Source of the DNA: Bradyrhizobium sp. LLZ17 | GTDB taxonomy: Bacteria; Pseudomonadota; Alphaproteobacteria; Rhizobiales; Xanthobacteraceae | Assembly (NCBI RefSeq): GCF_041200145.1 | Contig: NZ_CP165734.1 | Location: 5,332,001 to 5,396,000, forward strand | Direction of reading: 5' to 3' | DNA length: 64,000 nt | Part shown: in pieces, positions 26,509 to 34,233 of the stretch | Position numbering within the stretch: position 1 is the stretch's first letter | How the letters are laid out: every line of letters starts with the position of its first letter | Position numbers and translations under genes: made by a program | The notes under the pieces: generated by a model | Told to the model about the DNA's origin: nothing | The model's input: only the letters and a program-made list of their open reading frames with translations | The model's database searches: none

Positions 26509-27516
26509 ATGGTTTCCCAATCCCCTGACATGAATACCGGGCTCGAGGGCCCGGTTCGCGCGCCATCCGCGGTTCCGATCGATGACGCAGTGCTGCCTTA
26601 CGAGGTTGACGCGCTCGATGTGCGCGGGCGGCTGGTGCGGCTTGGTCCGGCACTCGACGAGATCCTGACCCGGCACGATTATCCCGCGCCGGTCGGCAAG
26701 CTGCTGGGCGAGGCCATCGTGCTGACGACGCTGCTCGGCTCGGCGCTGAAATTCGAGGGCCGTTTCATCCTCCAGGCCCAGACCGACGGTCCGGTGTCGT
26801 TCCTGGTGGTGGACTACAACGCGCCGGATCGCTTGCGCGCCTATGCCCGCTATGACGCCTCGCGCCTTACCGGGGCAAAGGATTCCGGCGCCTTGCTCGG
26901 CCACGGCCATCTCGCCATGACCATCGACCAGGGGCCAGACATGAGCCGCTATCAGGGCCTCGTCGCGCTCGACGGCGGCAGCCTGGAAGACGCCGCCCAC
27001 GAATATTTCCTGCGCTCCGAGCAGATCCCGACGCGCGTCCGCCTCGCGGTCGGCGAGGAGTGGCGCTCGAACGACGGCGGCAAGCATCGCTGGCGCGCCG
27101 GTGGCATGCTGATGCAGTTTTTGCCGAAGGCGCCGGAGCGCGCGCGGCAGGCCGACCTGCATCCCGGCGATGCGCCCGAAGGCATCGAAGTGCACAGCGT
27201 CGCCGAGGACGATGCCTGGGTCGAGGCGCGCTCGCTGATCGAGACCGTCGAGGACGTCGAGCTGATCGATCCGGATCTCTCCGGTGAGCGGCTGCTCTAT
27301 CGCCTCTTCCATGAGCGCGGCGTCCGCGTGTTCAAGCCGCTGAGCCTGAAAGCGCAATGCTCCTGCTCGCGTGATGCGGTCGCCTCGATGCTGAAGAGCT
27401 TCTCGCCCGACGATCGCGCCGCGATGGTTAAGGACGATAAGGTCGTGGTGACCTGCGAGTTCTGTAGCTCGGTGTATGAATTCACACCGCATGATGCGGG
27501 CGTGGAAGACGCGTAA
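26509..27516 (+). CDS. hslO: Redox-regulated chaperone Hsp33
   Basis: A 335-residue Hsp33. It has the N-terminal fold with GEAIVLTTLLGSALKFEGRF and the C-terminal zinc centre CSCSRD followed by CEFCSSVYEF, that is CxC and CxxC. Oxidation of these cysteines releases zinc and activates the holdase. The family is present in most alphaproteobacteria. Extra N-terminal residues (~1-25) are unconserved, and the ATG at 26530 is an alternative start. Confidence 0.95.
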   Translation: MVSQSPDMNTGLEGPVRAPSAVPIDDAVLPYEVDALDVRGRLVRLGPALDEILTRHDYPAPVGKLLGEAIVLTTLLGSALKFEGRFILQAQTDGPVSFLVVDYNAPDRLRAYARYDASRLTGAKDSGALLGHGHLAMTIDQGPDMSRYQGLVALDGGSLEDAAHEYFLRSEQIPTRVRLAVGEEWRSNDGGKHRWRAGGMLMQFLPKAPERARQADLHPGDAPEGIEVHSVAEDDAWVEARSLIETVEDVELIDPDLSGERLLYRLFHERGVRVFKPLSLKAQCSCSRDAVASMLKSFSPDDRAAMVKDDKVVVTCEFCSSVYEFTPHDAGVEDA

Positions 27517-27529
27517 GGCGTCATTCTCC

Positions 27530-27658
27530 GTCATTGCGAGGCACGCATTCGGTGTCATCGTCCGACTTGATCGGGCGATCCAGTACTCCGAAACGTCAGT
27601 GATCGAGCCGATAGGCCGCGGCGTGCTGGATTCCCCGCCTTCGCGGGGAATGACAGGT
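27530..27658. repeat. Intergenic repeat with partial inverted symmetry
   Basis: Begins gtcattgcgaggcacgc and ends cgcgggg-aatgac, with gattccccgccttcgcggggaa forming a strong local hairpin near the end. It is typical of a common rhizobial intergenic element, present once in this window. It lies between the convergent hslO and apaG genes and may end both transcripts. Confidence 0.6.
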
Positions 27659-27661
27659 AGG

Positions 27662-28054
27662 CTAGTTCAACACCCTCTTGTTGTCCGGGCTGTCCAGCGA
27701 GAACGTCGGCACGTCGATCTCGAAACGCTCGCCGCTTTCGCTGACCATCTGGTAGCGGCCGGTCATGAAGCCGGAGGCGGTCGTGAGCGGGACGCCGGAG
27801 GTGTATTCGAAGCTCTCACCGGGCGCCAGGGTGGGCTGTTCGCCGATCACGCCTTCACCCTTGACCTCCTGCTGCCGGCCGGAGGCGTCGGTGATGATCC
27901 AGTGCCGCCGCTTGAGCTGCACGGTCTCGTTGCCGGCATTGGTGATCACGATGGTGTAGGACCAGAAATAGCGCGAGAGCTCGGCCGACGACTCCTCCGG
28001 AACAAAGTTCGGCTCGACGGTGACTTCGATCTGGCGGGTCATGGCGCGGTACAT
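27662..28054 (-). CDS. apaG: ApaG domain protein
   Basis: A 130-residue single-domain protein with the ApaG immunoglobulin-like fold. It shows YFWSYTIVITNAG, LKRRHWIITDASG, VKGEGVIGEQP, and a GxGxxG-like pattern in GFMTGRYQMV. The family is linked to divalent cation handling and pyrophosphate binding, but its bacterial role is unclear. The start at 28054 (MYRAMTRQIEVTVEP) matches the family; an ATG at 28099 would add 15 residues. Confidence 0.93.
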   Translation of the reverse strand: MYRAMTRQIEVTVEPNFVPEESSAELSRYFWSYTIVITNAGNETVQLKRRHWIITDASGRQQEVKGEGVIGEQPTLAPGESFEYTSGVPLTTASGFMTGRYQMVSESGERFEIDVPTFSLDSPDNKRVLN

Positions 28055-28249
28055 GGCTGCCATCATAACGAAATCCTGGCCGGGAACCAAACGCCGCAAC
28101 CGCCTTTCGCGACATCGTGCCGCCAGAATTGGCAGGGAAGTACACGCCCAGGGAATTGCACCTTATGTGATCCGGCCGCTTTGCGAGGCGGCGACTGGAC
28201 CTGTACACTCCTCCCACGTCGCGATTTGCAGAAGGGTTTTGGGCCCCCG

Positions 28250-29521
28250 ATGACCATTGCCGATCAAGTGACGGGATCGACGATCGCGGGAACCGCGGGT
28301 GCCAAGCCCGTGGAAGCGAGAGCCGTGGAAGCCAAGCTGCGCGCCGGCGCGCCGGCCATCACGCTGCCCGTCATCGGCGAGCGCGAGCTGCGGCTCGATC
28401 TGTTCCGTGGGCTGGCGCTGTGGCTGATCTTCATCGACCATTTGCCGACCAACCTGCTCACCTGGTTCACGATCCGCAATTACGGATTCAGCGACGCCAC
28501 AGAAATCTTCATCTTCATCTCCGGCTACACCGCCGCCTTCGTCTACGGCCGCGCGATGCTGGAGTCCGGCGTCGTCATCGCCACTGCGCGCATCCTGCGC
28601 CGGGTCTGGCAGATCTATGTCGCCCACGTCTTCCTGTTCACGATCTTCCTCGCCGAAATCTCCTACGTCGCGACCAGCTTCGAGAACCCGCTCTACACTG
28701 AAGAGATGGGCATCATGGATTTTCTCAAGCAGCCCGACGTCACGATCGTGCAGGCGCTGCTGTTGCGCTTCCGCCCCGTCAACATGGACGTGCTGCCGCT
28801 CTACATCGTGCTGATGCTGGCGCTGCCTTTGATCCTGTGGTCGATGAAATGGAAGCCCGACCTCACGCTCGGCTTCTCGGTCCTGCTCTACGCGCTGACC
28901 TGGCAATACGACCTTTATTTCTCGGCCTATCCGAACGGCTTCTGGGCGTTCAATCCGCTGGCCTGGCAATTGCTGTTCGTGTTCGGGGCATGGTGCGCGC
29001 TTGGGGGTGCGCGCCGCATGTCTCGCATTCTGGTGTCCCCGGTGACGATGTGGATCTCGATCGCCTATCTGGTCGCGGCGTTCTACGTCACGCTGACCTG
29101 GTACGTGCCGCAGCTCTCGCAGTTCATGCCGAAGCGGCTCGAGCAGTGGATGTATCCGATCGACAAGACCGACCTTGACGTGCTGCGCTTCACGCATTTC
29201 CTGGCGCTGGCCGCGCTCACCGTGCGCTTCCTGCCGCGGGACTGGCCGGGCCTGAAATCACCGTGGCTGCGCCCGCTGATCGTGTGCGGCCAGCATTCTC
29301 TCGAGATCTTCTGCCTCGGCGTCTTCCTCGCCTTTGCCGGCCACTTCATCCTGGCCGAGGTCTCCGGGGCGCCAGCCATGCACGCGCTGATTAGTCTCTC
29401 CGGAATCCTGATCATGTGGGCGATGGCGTGGGTCATTTCGTGGTACAAGCGCGTGGCCGACAAGAGCGGGTCGAAAACCAAAAGCGCCGTCGGCAGCGCC
29501 GATATGGCCGGAGGGGGCTGA
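28250..29521 (+). CDS. opgC: OpgC-type membrane acyltransferase (periplasmic glucan succinylation)
   Basis: 423 residues with about ten membrane helices. It has the OpgC hallmarks LRLDLFRGLALWLIFIDHLP, RNYGFSDATEIFIFISGYTA and CGQHSLEIFCLGVFLAF. OpgC proteins transfer succinyl groups to osmoregulated periplasmic glucans. An alanine-rich cytoplasmic N-terminal extension of ~45 residues precedes the first helix. Its stop overlaps the ATG of the next gene by one base, so opgC and the two SGNH-type genes form a coupled operon. Confidence 0.92.
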   Translation: MTIADQVTGSTIAGTAGAKPVEARAVEAKLRAGAPAITLPVIGERELRLDLFRGLALWLIFIDHLPTNLLTWFTIRNYGFSDATEIFIFISGYTAAFVYGRAMLESGVVIATARILRRVWQIYVAHVFLFTIFLAEISYVATSFENPLYTEEMGIMDFLKQPDVTIVQALLLRFRPVNMDVLPLYIVLMLALPLILWSMKWKPDLTLGFSVLLYALTWQYDLYFSAYPNGFWAFNPLAWQLLFVFGAWCALGGARRMSRILVSPVTMWISIAYLVAAFYVTLTWYVPQLSQFMPKRLEQWMYPIDKTDLDVLRFTHFLALAALTVRFLPRDWPGLKSPWLRPLIVCGQHSLEIFCLGVFLAFAGHFILAEVSGAPAMHALISLSGILIMWAMAWVISWYKRVADKSGSKTKSAVGSADMAGGG

Positions 29522-30303
29522 TGAAGGCGAAGGTTCTCCTGAGCCTGATGCTGGTATGCGGGTGCCTCGCCGCGCCCCCGGCGCGCGCGAACGATGCTGC
29601 GCCAGCCGCCGAGCCTGCCGTGCCCGCAGCCTGCGAATTGCCGTCCTATCTGCTCACCAGCGAAAGCCGGCTTCCCAAGGTGGCCGAGGCCATCAAGGCC
29701 GGCAAACCGCTCGAAATTCTCGTGATCGGCAGTCGCTCAACGACGATTCCATCGTCGGAGAGCAGCTCGTATCCGGCGCGCATGGAGATGATTCTCAAGG
29801 AGAAGCTGCCGCCATCGGAAGCCGTGCACGTCTCCGTAGAAATACAGAGCAAGAGAACCGCGGAGGAGGCCGCGACCACCTTTGTTAAGCTGATGGAAGC
29901 AAAAGCACCTACTTTGGTCATCTGGCAGACCGGGACGGTAGATGCTATCCGATCCATTGATCCCGAGGATTTTCGCAGCGCGGTGACCGACGGGGTTACT
30001 GCGTTGCAAAATGCGGGGGCTGACGTCGTGTTGATGAATTTGCAGTACAGCCCGCGTACCGAAACCATGATCTCGGCGCCGCCCTATCTCGACAATTTGC
30101 GGGTGGTGGCGCAGGAGCATGATGTGCCGCTGTTCGACCGTTTCGCGATCATGCGGCAGTGGAATGATCAGGGCCAGTTCGACCTGTTCAGCCCGTCCCG
30201 CGGGCCTGAACTGGCGAAGCAGGTCCATGATTGCCTTGGCCGGGCGTTGGCGCAGTTCGTGATCGACGCTGCCCATCTGGAGCCGGCCCAGCAGCAAAAT
30301 TGA
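29521..30303 (+). CDS. Degenerate SGNH/GDSL-fold secreted protein (predicted pseudoenzyme)
   Basis: A 260-residue exported protein with signal peptide MKAKVLLSLMLVCGCLAAPP; cleavage is probably near ARA-ND. It aligns block by block with the next gene, sharing VIWQxGT and QYSP. All four SGNH catalytic blocks are altered: the nucleophile block reads GSRST with Arg72 where the partner has Ser130, the Gly of block II is absent, GTN is GTV, and no DxxH occurs near the C-terminus. The fold is probably kept without hydrolase activity. Translational coupling to opgC suggests a binding or regulatory role in glucan modification. Confidence 0.75.
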   Translation: MKAKVLLSLMLVCGCLAAPPARANDAAPAAEPAVPAACELPSYLLTSESRLPKVAEAIKAGKPLEILVIGSRSTTIPSSESSSYPARMEMILKEKLPPSEAVHVSVEIQSKRTAEEAATTFVKLMEAKAPTLVIWQTGTVDAIRSIDPEDFRSAVTDGVTALQNAGADVVLMNLQYSPRTETMISAPPYLDNLRVVAQEHDVPLFDRFAIMRQWNDQGQFDLFSPSRGPELAKQVHDCLGRALAQFVIDAAHLEPAQQQN

Positions 30304-30315
30304 GGTCTAGCGTTA

Positions 30316-31317
30316 ATGAGTTCTCTCCGCCCTTTTTGCCTGACGACATGGCTGGCTGCAGCCGCAGCGGCGGCGCTGCTGTTGCTGGCGCCGGTCTCGC
30401 TGGCACCAGCTCACGCACAAGCCGCGCAAGCAACGCCGGCCCCGGCACAGACGGCTGATTCCGCTCCTGCATCATCAGCCCAGACCACGGCCGCTGCGGC
30501 CAGCCAGCCGCCTGCCGAGCAGCGCGGCCTCACCTCGCGCGCCATCGATAAAGTGAAGCAGGTCGCGAAATCCGCTGGCGACATCTTCAGCCGCGTACCC
30601 TGTCTGGCGCCGAAGGGCGCAGCGAAGGCGATGGGCTCGCTGCCGCATGTCGCGAACAAGCTCGTCGCCGGAAAGCCGGTCGTGATCGTCGCGTTCGGCT
30701 CGTCGTCGACCGCAGGTTACGGCGCGAGCTCACCGGACTTCAACTATCCGAACCGTCTCGCCGCGCAGCTGCGCCGGCAGTATCCGACCGCCGACATCTC
30801 CGTCATCAATGCCGGCGTCGGCGGCGAGGACGCGCCCGAGATGATGAAGCGCCTCCAGAAGGAGGTGATCGACGTACATCCGGATCTCGTGATCTGGCAG
30901 GTCGGCACCAATGCCGTGCTGCGCAACCTCGATCCCGGCGATACCGCCAAGATGGTCGGGGACGGCATCTCCCGCATCCAGGCCGGCGGCGGCACCGACG
31001 TGGTGCTGGTCGATCCGCAATATTCGCCGCAGGTGACGCAGCGCGCGGAGAGCGCCGGAAAAATGGTGAAGCTGCTCGGTAAGGTCGCCGAGCTCCGCCA
31101 CGTCGGCATCTTCCCGCGTTTCGAAGTGATGCGCGACTGGCACGAGAAGCAGGCGATTCCGGTCGAGAGCTTCGTGATCTCCGACGGCTTGCACATGAAC
31201 GATTGGGGCTACGCCTGCTTCGCCCAGCTGCTCGGCGACGACATCATCCACTCGGTCGGCCAGATCAAGCTCGGCGTAAACGTGCCGGCGGATGTGCGGA
31301 CCTACCGGCCGATGTAG
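30316..31317 (+). CDS. SGNH/GDSL-family secreted hydrolase or acyltransferase
   Basis: A 333-residue exported protein. A signal peptide (residues ~1-34, ending AHAQA) precedes a Pro/Ala-rich linker to ~70. The SGNH domain has block I FGSSSTAGYG (Ser130 nucleophile), block II NAGVGGED, block III WQVGTNAV and block V SDGLHMNDWG, so the catalytic Ser, Gly, Asn, Asp and His are present. It follows opgC and the degenerate paralogue within 12 bases. A role adding or removing acyl groups on periplasmic glucans is inferred. Confidence 0.85.
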   Translation: MSSLRPFCLTTWLAAAAAAALLLLAPVSLAPAHAQAAQATPAPAQTADSAPASSAQTTAAAASQPPAEQRGLTSRAIDKVKQVAKSAGDIFSRVPCLAPKGAAKAMGSLPHVANKLVAGKPVVIVAFGSSSTAGYGASSPDFNYPNRLAAQLRRQYPTADISVINAGVGGEDAPEMMKRLQKEVIDVHPDLVIWQVGTNAVLRNLDPGDTAKMVGDGISRIQAGGGTDVVLVDPQYSPQVTQRAESAGKMVKLLGKVAELRHVGIFPRFEVMRDWHEKQAIPVESFVISDGLHMNDWGYACFAQLLGDDIIHSVGQIKLGVNVPADVRTYRPM

Positions 31318-31517
31318 GTGCCGTAGCAACCATTAGGTTGGCGTCCGATTTCCGCGAGCATGACGCCGCGCTTGCGGCCGTCAAGGCGTGGCCTGGCAGC
31401 AGCGGATGTGAGGAGAGATTTGAGCGACGGCCAGCCTTGACGACCGCGGCGCGCGGCGTCGTTGTGGCGGCAGGTCGGGACGAAGAAACGGTCGCCTGAT
31501 CGAACAAAGAAACGCGG
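31318..31517. other. Intergenic region, probably containing one end of the IS110 element
   Basis: About 200 bases between the SGNH gene and the convergent transposase stop. No gene or strong palindrome is visible. IS110-family elements lack long terminal repeats, so the exact boundary cannot be set by inspection. Confidence 0.4.
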
Positions 31518-32489
31518 TCAGACGGCGGGCAGCTTGGCGAGTTGAGGCGCCTCGGCGACCCAGGGAGTTCCGCGGGCGACGACGGCGTTGATCGTGACCA
31601 GCAATTTCCTGGCGCAGGCGATGAGCGCGCATTTGTGGCATTTGCCGGCGGCGATCAGACGGCTGTACAAAGCCTTGAGCTGCGGATTCCAGCGGAAGGA
31701 TGCCGCAAGAGCCGCGTTGTAGAGCGCCCGGCGCAGGCGTTCGCGGCCACCTTCGATGTGACGGGCACCGGCGCGATTGCCGCTGTCGTCGTCGTAAGGT
31801 GCCAGCCCGCCGAGAGCTGCGGCAGGCCCGCGCGTGATGTTGCCAATCTCAGGCATCCGGATCAGGACGGCAATCGCGGTCGGCAGGCCGCAGCCGCCGA
31901 CGCTGTGGATCAGATCGAGCCGTGCGGCAAGATCAGGGTGCTTGCGGATCGCCGCCAGCAGCGCCTTGAGCTCGGCTCGTTTGGACTTGGCCAGGAGCGC
32001 GATCTGCGCCTTCCAAACCCCTTGAATCCGCTTGTCGCGGCAACTCTCGAGCCGGTTCTTGAGCCTTGCGATGTCTTCCGTGATCTGGTCGATCATCGTC
32101 AGATGCTCGGCAAGGGGCTGCAGCCGCGGATCCGGAGCGGGATGGATGGTCTTGATCGCAGCAGTGCACATCGCGATCAGCGCCGCGTCGATCTTGTCGT
32201 TCTTGGCCAGCAGCTGATGGAACGTGGCAAAAGCACGGACCTGCTTCGGCTGAAACAAGACGACGACGAACCGCTTGCGCCGCAGCTCGGCGACGACCGC
32301 CTGCTCGTAGCCTCCACTGGCCTCGATCCCAACCCTCTTGACCTTGATGCGCTTCAGCCACTCTACCAAAGCCTGGTGGCCTTCCATCGTGTTGTCGACC
32401 CGCAACTGTTCCGAGCTGCCGTCGACCGCCACGTCGAGCTTATGTTTGCCGGTATCGATCCCGGCACAGATCATGATACGCTTGGCCAT
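31518..32489 (-). CDS. IS110-family transposase (DEDD recombinase)
   Basis: A 323-residue intact transposase. The N-terminal RuvC-like domain has the acidic motif GIDTGKHKLDVAV, EASGGYE and NDKIDAALIA. The C-terminal Tnp20 domain has IHSVGGCGLPTAIAVL and GGLAPYDDDSGNRAG, where the Ser of DSG is the conserved catalytic serine. I use the ATG at 32489 (MAKRIMICAGIDTGK); a start at 32537 would add an unconserved 16 residues. The gene looks intact, so the element may be active. Confidence 0.95.
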   Translation of the reverse strand: MAKRIMICAGIDTGKHKLDVAVDGSSEQLRVDNTMEGHQALVEWLKRIKVKRVGIEASGGYEQAVVAELRRKRFVVVLFQPKQVRAFATFHQLLAKNDKIDAALIAMCTAAIKTIHPAPDPRLQPLAEHLTMIDQITEDIARLKNRLESCRDKRIQGVWKAQIALLAKSKRAELKALLAAIRKHPDLAARLDLIHSVGGCGLPTAIAVLIRMPEIGNITRGPAAALGGLAPYDDDSGNRAGARHIEGGRERLRRALYNAALAASFRWNPQLKALYSRLIAAGKCHKCALIACARKLLVTINAVVARGTPWVAEAPQLAKLPAV

Positions 32490-32700
32490 CTTCCTCGACC
32501 CTCCCTTGTTATGCGAACCTGAAGTTCGTTCAACCATGCGGGTCCCGATGAAGTGCCGACCGCGATCTTGCTACGAAACGCAGCCCTCAAGGCTTCGGTG
32601 GGCATCGATCCGATCGATCGGCGGCCCAGCTCGGGCGGCCACCCGGGCTGGGCCATTCCTCACGGAACGAGGCCATTATAATCCGGCGCGCTAATACAAG
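32490..32700 (-). ncRNA. Putative bridge RNA region of the IS110 element
   Basis: IS110-group elements carry a structured guide (bridge) RNA in the non-coding end upstream of the transposase. This stretch is non-coding and contains strong local hairpins, for example cgatccgatcgatcg and gcccagctcgggcggccacccgggctgggc. Its position and length fit. Loops and guide pairing have not been worked out. Confidence 0.4.
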
Positions 32701-32793
32701 GGTGGGCAAAGGCGCGCTCTTTGCGCGCCGTGCCCACCATCTATCGGCAGCGTGATCGTGAATGGTGGGCACGCTTCGCTTTGCCCACCCTAC
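32700..32793. repeat. Palindromic intergenic repeat, family A, copy 2
   Basis: Arms ggtgggcaaaggcgcgc and gctttgcccaccctac, with inner cgtgcccaccat and atggtgggcacg. It directly adjoins the upstream end of the IS110 element and ends just before metZ. Confidence 0.85.
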
Positions 32794-32815
32794 GATTCCG
32801 AGCCCTTGGCGCCCT

Positions 32816-34003
32816 TTACGCCTTCTCCAGCGCCGCGGTCAGATCCTCGATCAGATCGTCCGGATGCTCGAGCCCCGCGGAGAAGCGGATGAAGCCCTCG
32901 CTGATGCCGAGCGCGGCGCGATCGTCCGGCTTCAGCCGCTGATGGGTCGTAGTGGCCGGATGCGTCACTAGGCTCTTGGCGTCGCCGAGATTGTTGGAAA
33001 TCTTGGCGAGCTTGAGCTCGTTGAGCACGCGGAACGCGCCCTGCTTGCCGCCCTTGACCTCGAAGCCGACCAGCGTCGAGCCGCCGCGCATCTGCTTCTT
33101 CACCAGCTCCGCCTGCGGATGATCGGCACGGCCGGGATAGACCAGTCGCGAAATCTTCGGATGGCTCGCCAGCACGTCGGCAATGCGTGCGGCCGTCTCG
33201 GTCTGCGCGCGCACGCGCACCGCCAGCGTTTCGAGGCCCTTGAGCAGCACCCAGGCGTTGAATGGCGAGATCGACGGGCCGGTCTGGCGCATGAAATTGT
33301 GGATGTGCTCGGCGATGAAGGCTTCCGAGGACAGGATGACGCCGCCGAGGCAGCGGCCCTGGCCGTCAATGTGCTTGGTCGCGGAATAGACCACGACGTC
33401 GGCACCGAGCGCGAGCGGACTCTGCCAGATCGGCGTTGCGAACACGTTGTCGACGATGAGGCGCGCGCCGCCGCTGTGCGCGATCTCGGCAATCGCGGGG
33501 ATGTCGAGCACGTCGAGAGTCGGATTGGTCGGGCTCTCCAGGAAGAACGTCTTGGTGTTCGGCTTGAGCGCGCGCTGCCACTGGTCGAGGTCGAAGCCGT
33601 CGACCAGCGTGGTCTCGATGCCGTAGCGGGGAAGCAGATCCTGAATGACGTAGAGGCACGAGCCGAACAGGGCGCGCGAAGCCACCACGTGATCGCCGGA
33701 CTTCAGCGGCGCGAGGATCGCGGTTGTCACCGCGGCCATCCCGGTCGCGGCGGAGCGGGCGGCCTCCGCGCCTTCGAGCTCGATCATGCGGCGCTCGAAC
33801 ATTGCGATGGTCGGGTTCGAGTAGCGCGAATAGATGAAGCCGGGATCCTCGCCCTTGAACCGCGCCTCGCATTCCTCGGCGCTGTTGTAGACGTAGCCCT
33901 GGGTCAGGAACAGCGCCTCGGACGTCTCGCCATATTGCGAGCGCAGCGTCCCGGAATGGACCAGGCGGGTATCGGGACGGTAGTTGGCAGGCGACTTCGA
34001 CAT
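32816..34003 (-). CDS. metZ: O-succinylhomoserine sulfhydrylase
   Basis: A 395-residue Cys/Met-metabolism PLP enzyme that makes homocysteine from O-succinylhomoserine and sulfide. It shows YSRYSNPTIAMFERRM, the PLP-stacking region ATGMAAVTTA and the Schiff-base lysine in VVYSATKHIDGQGR. The sequence fits MetZ better than MetB or MetC. The 5' leader carries a SAM-II aptamer followed by an intrinsic terminator, so excess S-adenosylmethionine should shut it off. This supports a role in methionine biosynthesis. Confidence 0.95.
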   Translation of the reverse strand: MSKSPANYRPDTRLVHSGTLRSQYGETSEALFLTQGYVYNSAEECEARFKGEDPGFIYSRYSNPTIAMFERRMIELEGAEAARSAATGMAAVTTAILAPLKSGDHVVASRALFGSCLYVIQDLLPRYGIETTLVDGFDLDQWQRALKPNTKTFFLESPTNPTLDVLDIPAIAEIAHSGGARLIVDNVFATPIWQSPLALGADVVVYSATKHIDGQGRCLGGVILSSEAFIAEHIHNFMRQTGPSISPFNAWVLLKGLETLAVRVRAQTETAARIADVLASHPKISRLVYPGRADHPQAELVKKQMRGGSTLVGFEVKGGKQGAFRVLNELKLAKISNNLGDAKSLVTHPATTTHQRLKPDDRAALGISEGFIRFSAGLEHPDDLIEDLTAALEKA

Positions 34004-34041
34004 AGGTACCTCCGCATGACCATCTTGTCGAAAATGGTCAC

Positions 34042-34076
34042 AAAAAAACCGGCCTGGAAATCTCCACTGGCCGGGA
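34042..34076 (-). terminator. Intrinsic terminator in the metZ leader
   Basis: On the minus strand, ccggcc and ggccgg arms around a short loop are followed by seven U residues. It lies between the SAM-II aptamer and the metZ start, so it is likely the expression platform of the riboswitch. Confidence 0.75.
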
Positions 34077-34093
34077 TCACAGAGGTCCCCGGC

Positions 34094-34150
34094 CTGTTTA
34101 GCGATTTATTTAACGTGGCTGCAAGCCGGCCGGCTCAAATCACCACGGGA
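34094..34150 (-). ncRNA. SAM-II riboswitch aptamer (metA/metZ leader)
   Basis: On the minus strand the core reads CGTGG-TGATTTGAGC, then GGCTTGCAGCCACG, then TTAAATAAATCGCTAAA. This matches the SAM-II consensus: a first stem CGTGG/CCACG, the U-rich TGATTT, GCTTGCA, and an A-rich CTAAA strand that closes the pseudoknot. SAM-II is the typical regulator of metZ and metA in alphaproteobacteria. A terminator follows about 20 bases later. Confidence 0.9.
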
Positions 34151-34233
34151 TAAGTCATGCTCTTATTCCGCAATACCCTTTCCGTCAAGACATCCATCGG
34201 CTAGCCGTAAAAAACTGTATCTTGCATGTCTGG

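Larger units (their letters stand above)
31518..32700 (-). mobile_element. IS110-family insertion sequence (boundaries approximate)
   Basis: Comprises the transposase gene and ~210 bp of non-coding DNA upstream of its start. No long terminal inverted repeats or target duplication are seen, as expected for IS110. The upstream end runs directly into a family A palindromic repeat at ~32700. Palindromic REP-like repeats are known targets of several IS110 relatives. Confidence 0.7.

Noticed and set aside
24727..27558. A 943-codon minus-strand reading over argD, argF and hslO
   Set aside because: It runs antisense to three securely identified genes, is low-complexity Arg/His/Gly-rich, and has no recognisable domain; high GC creates such shadows.
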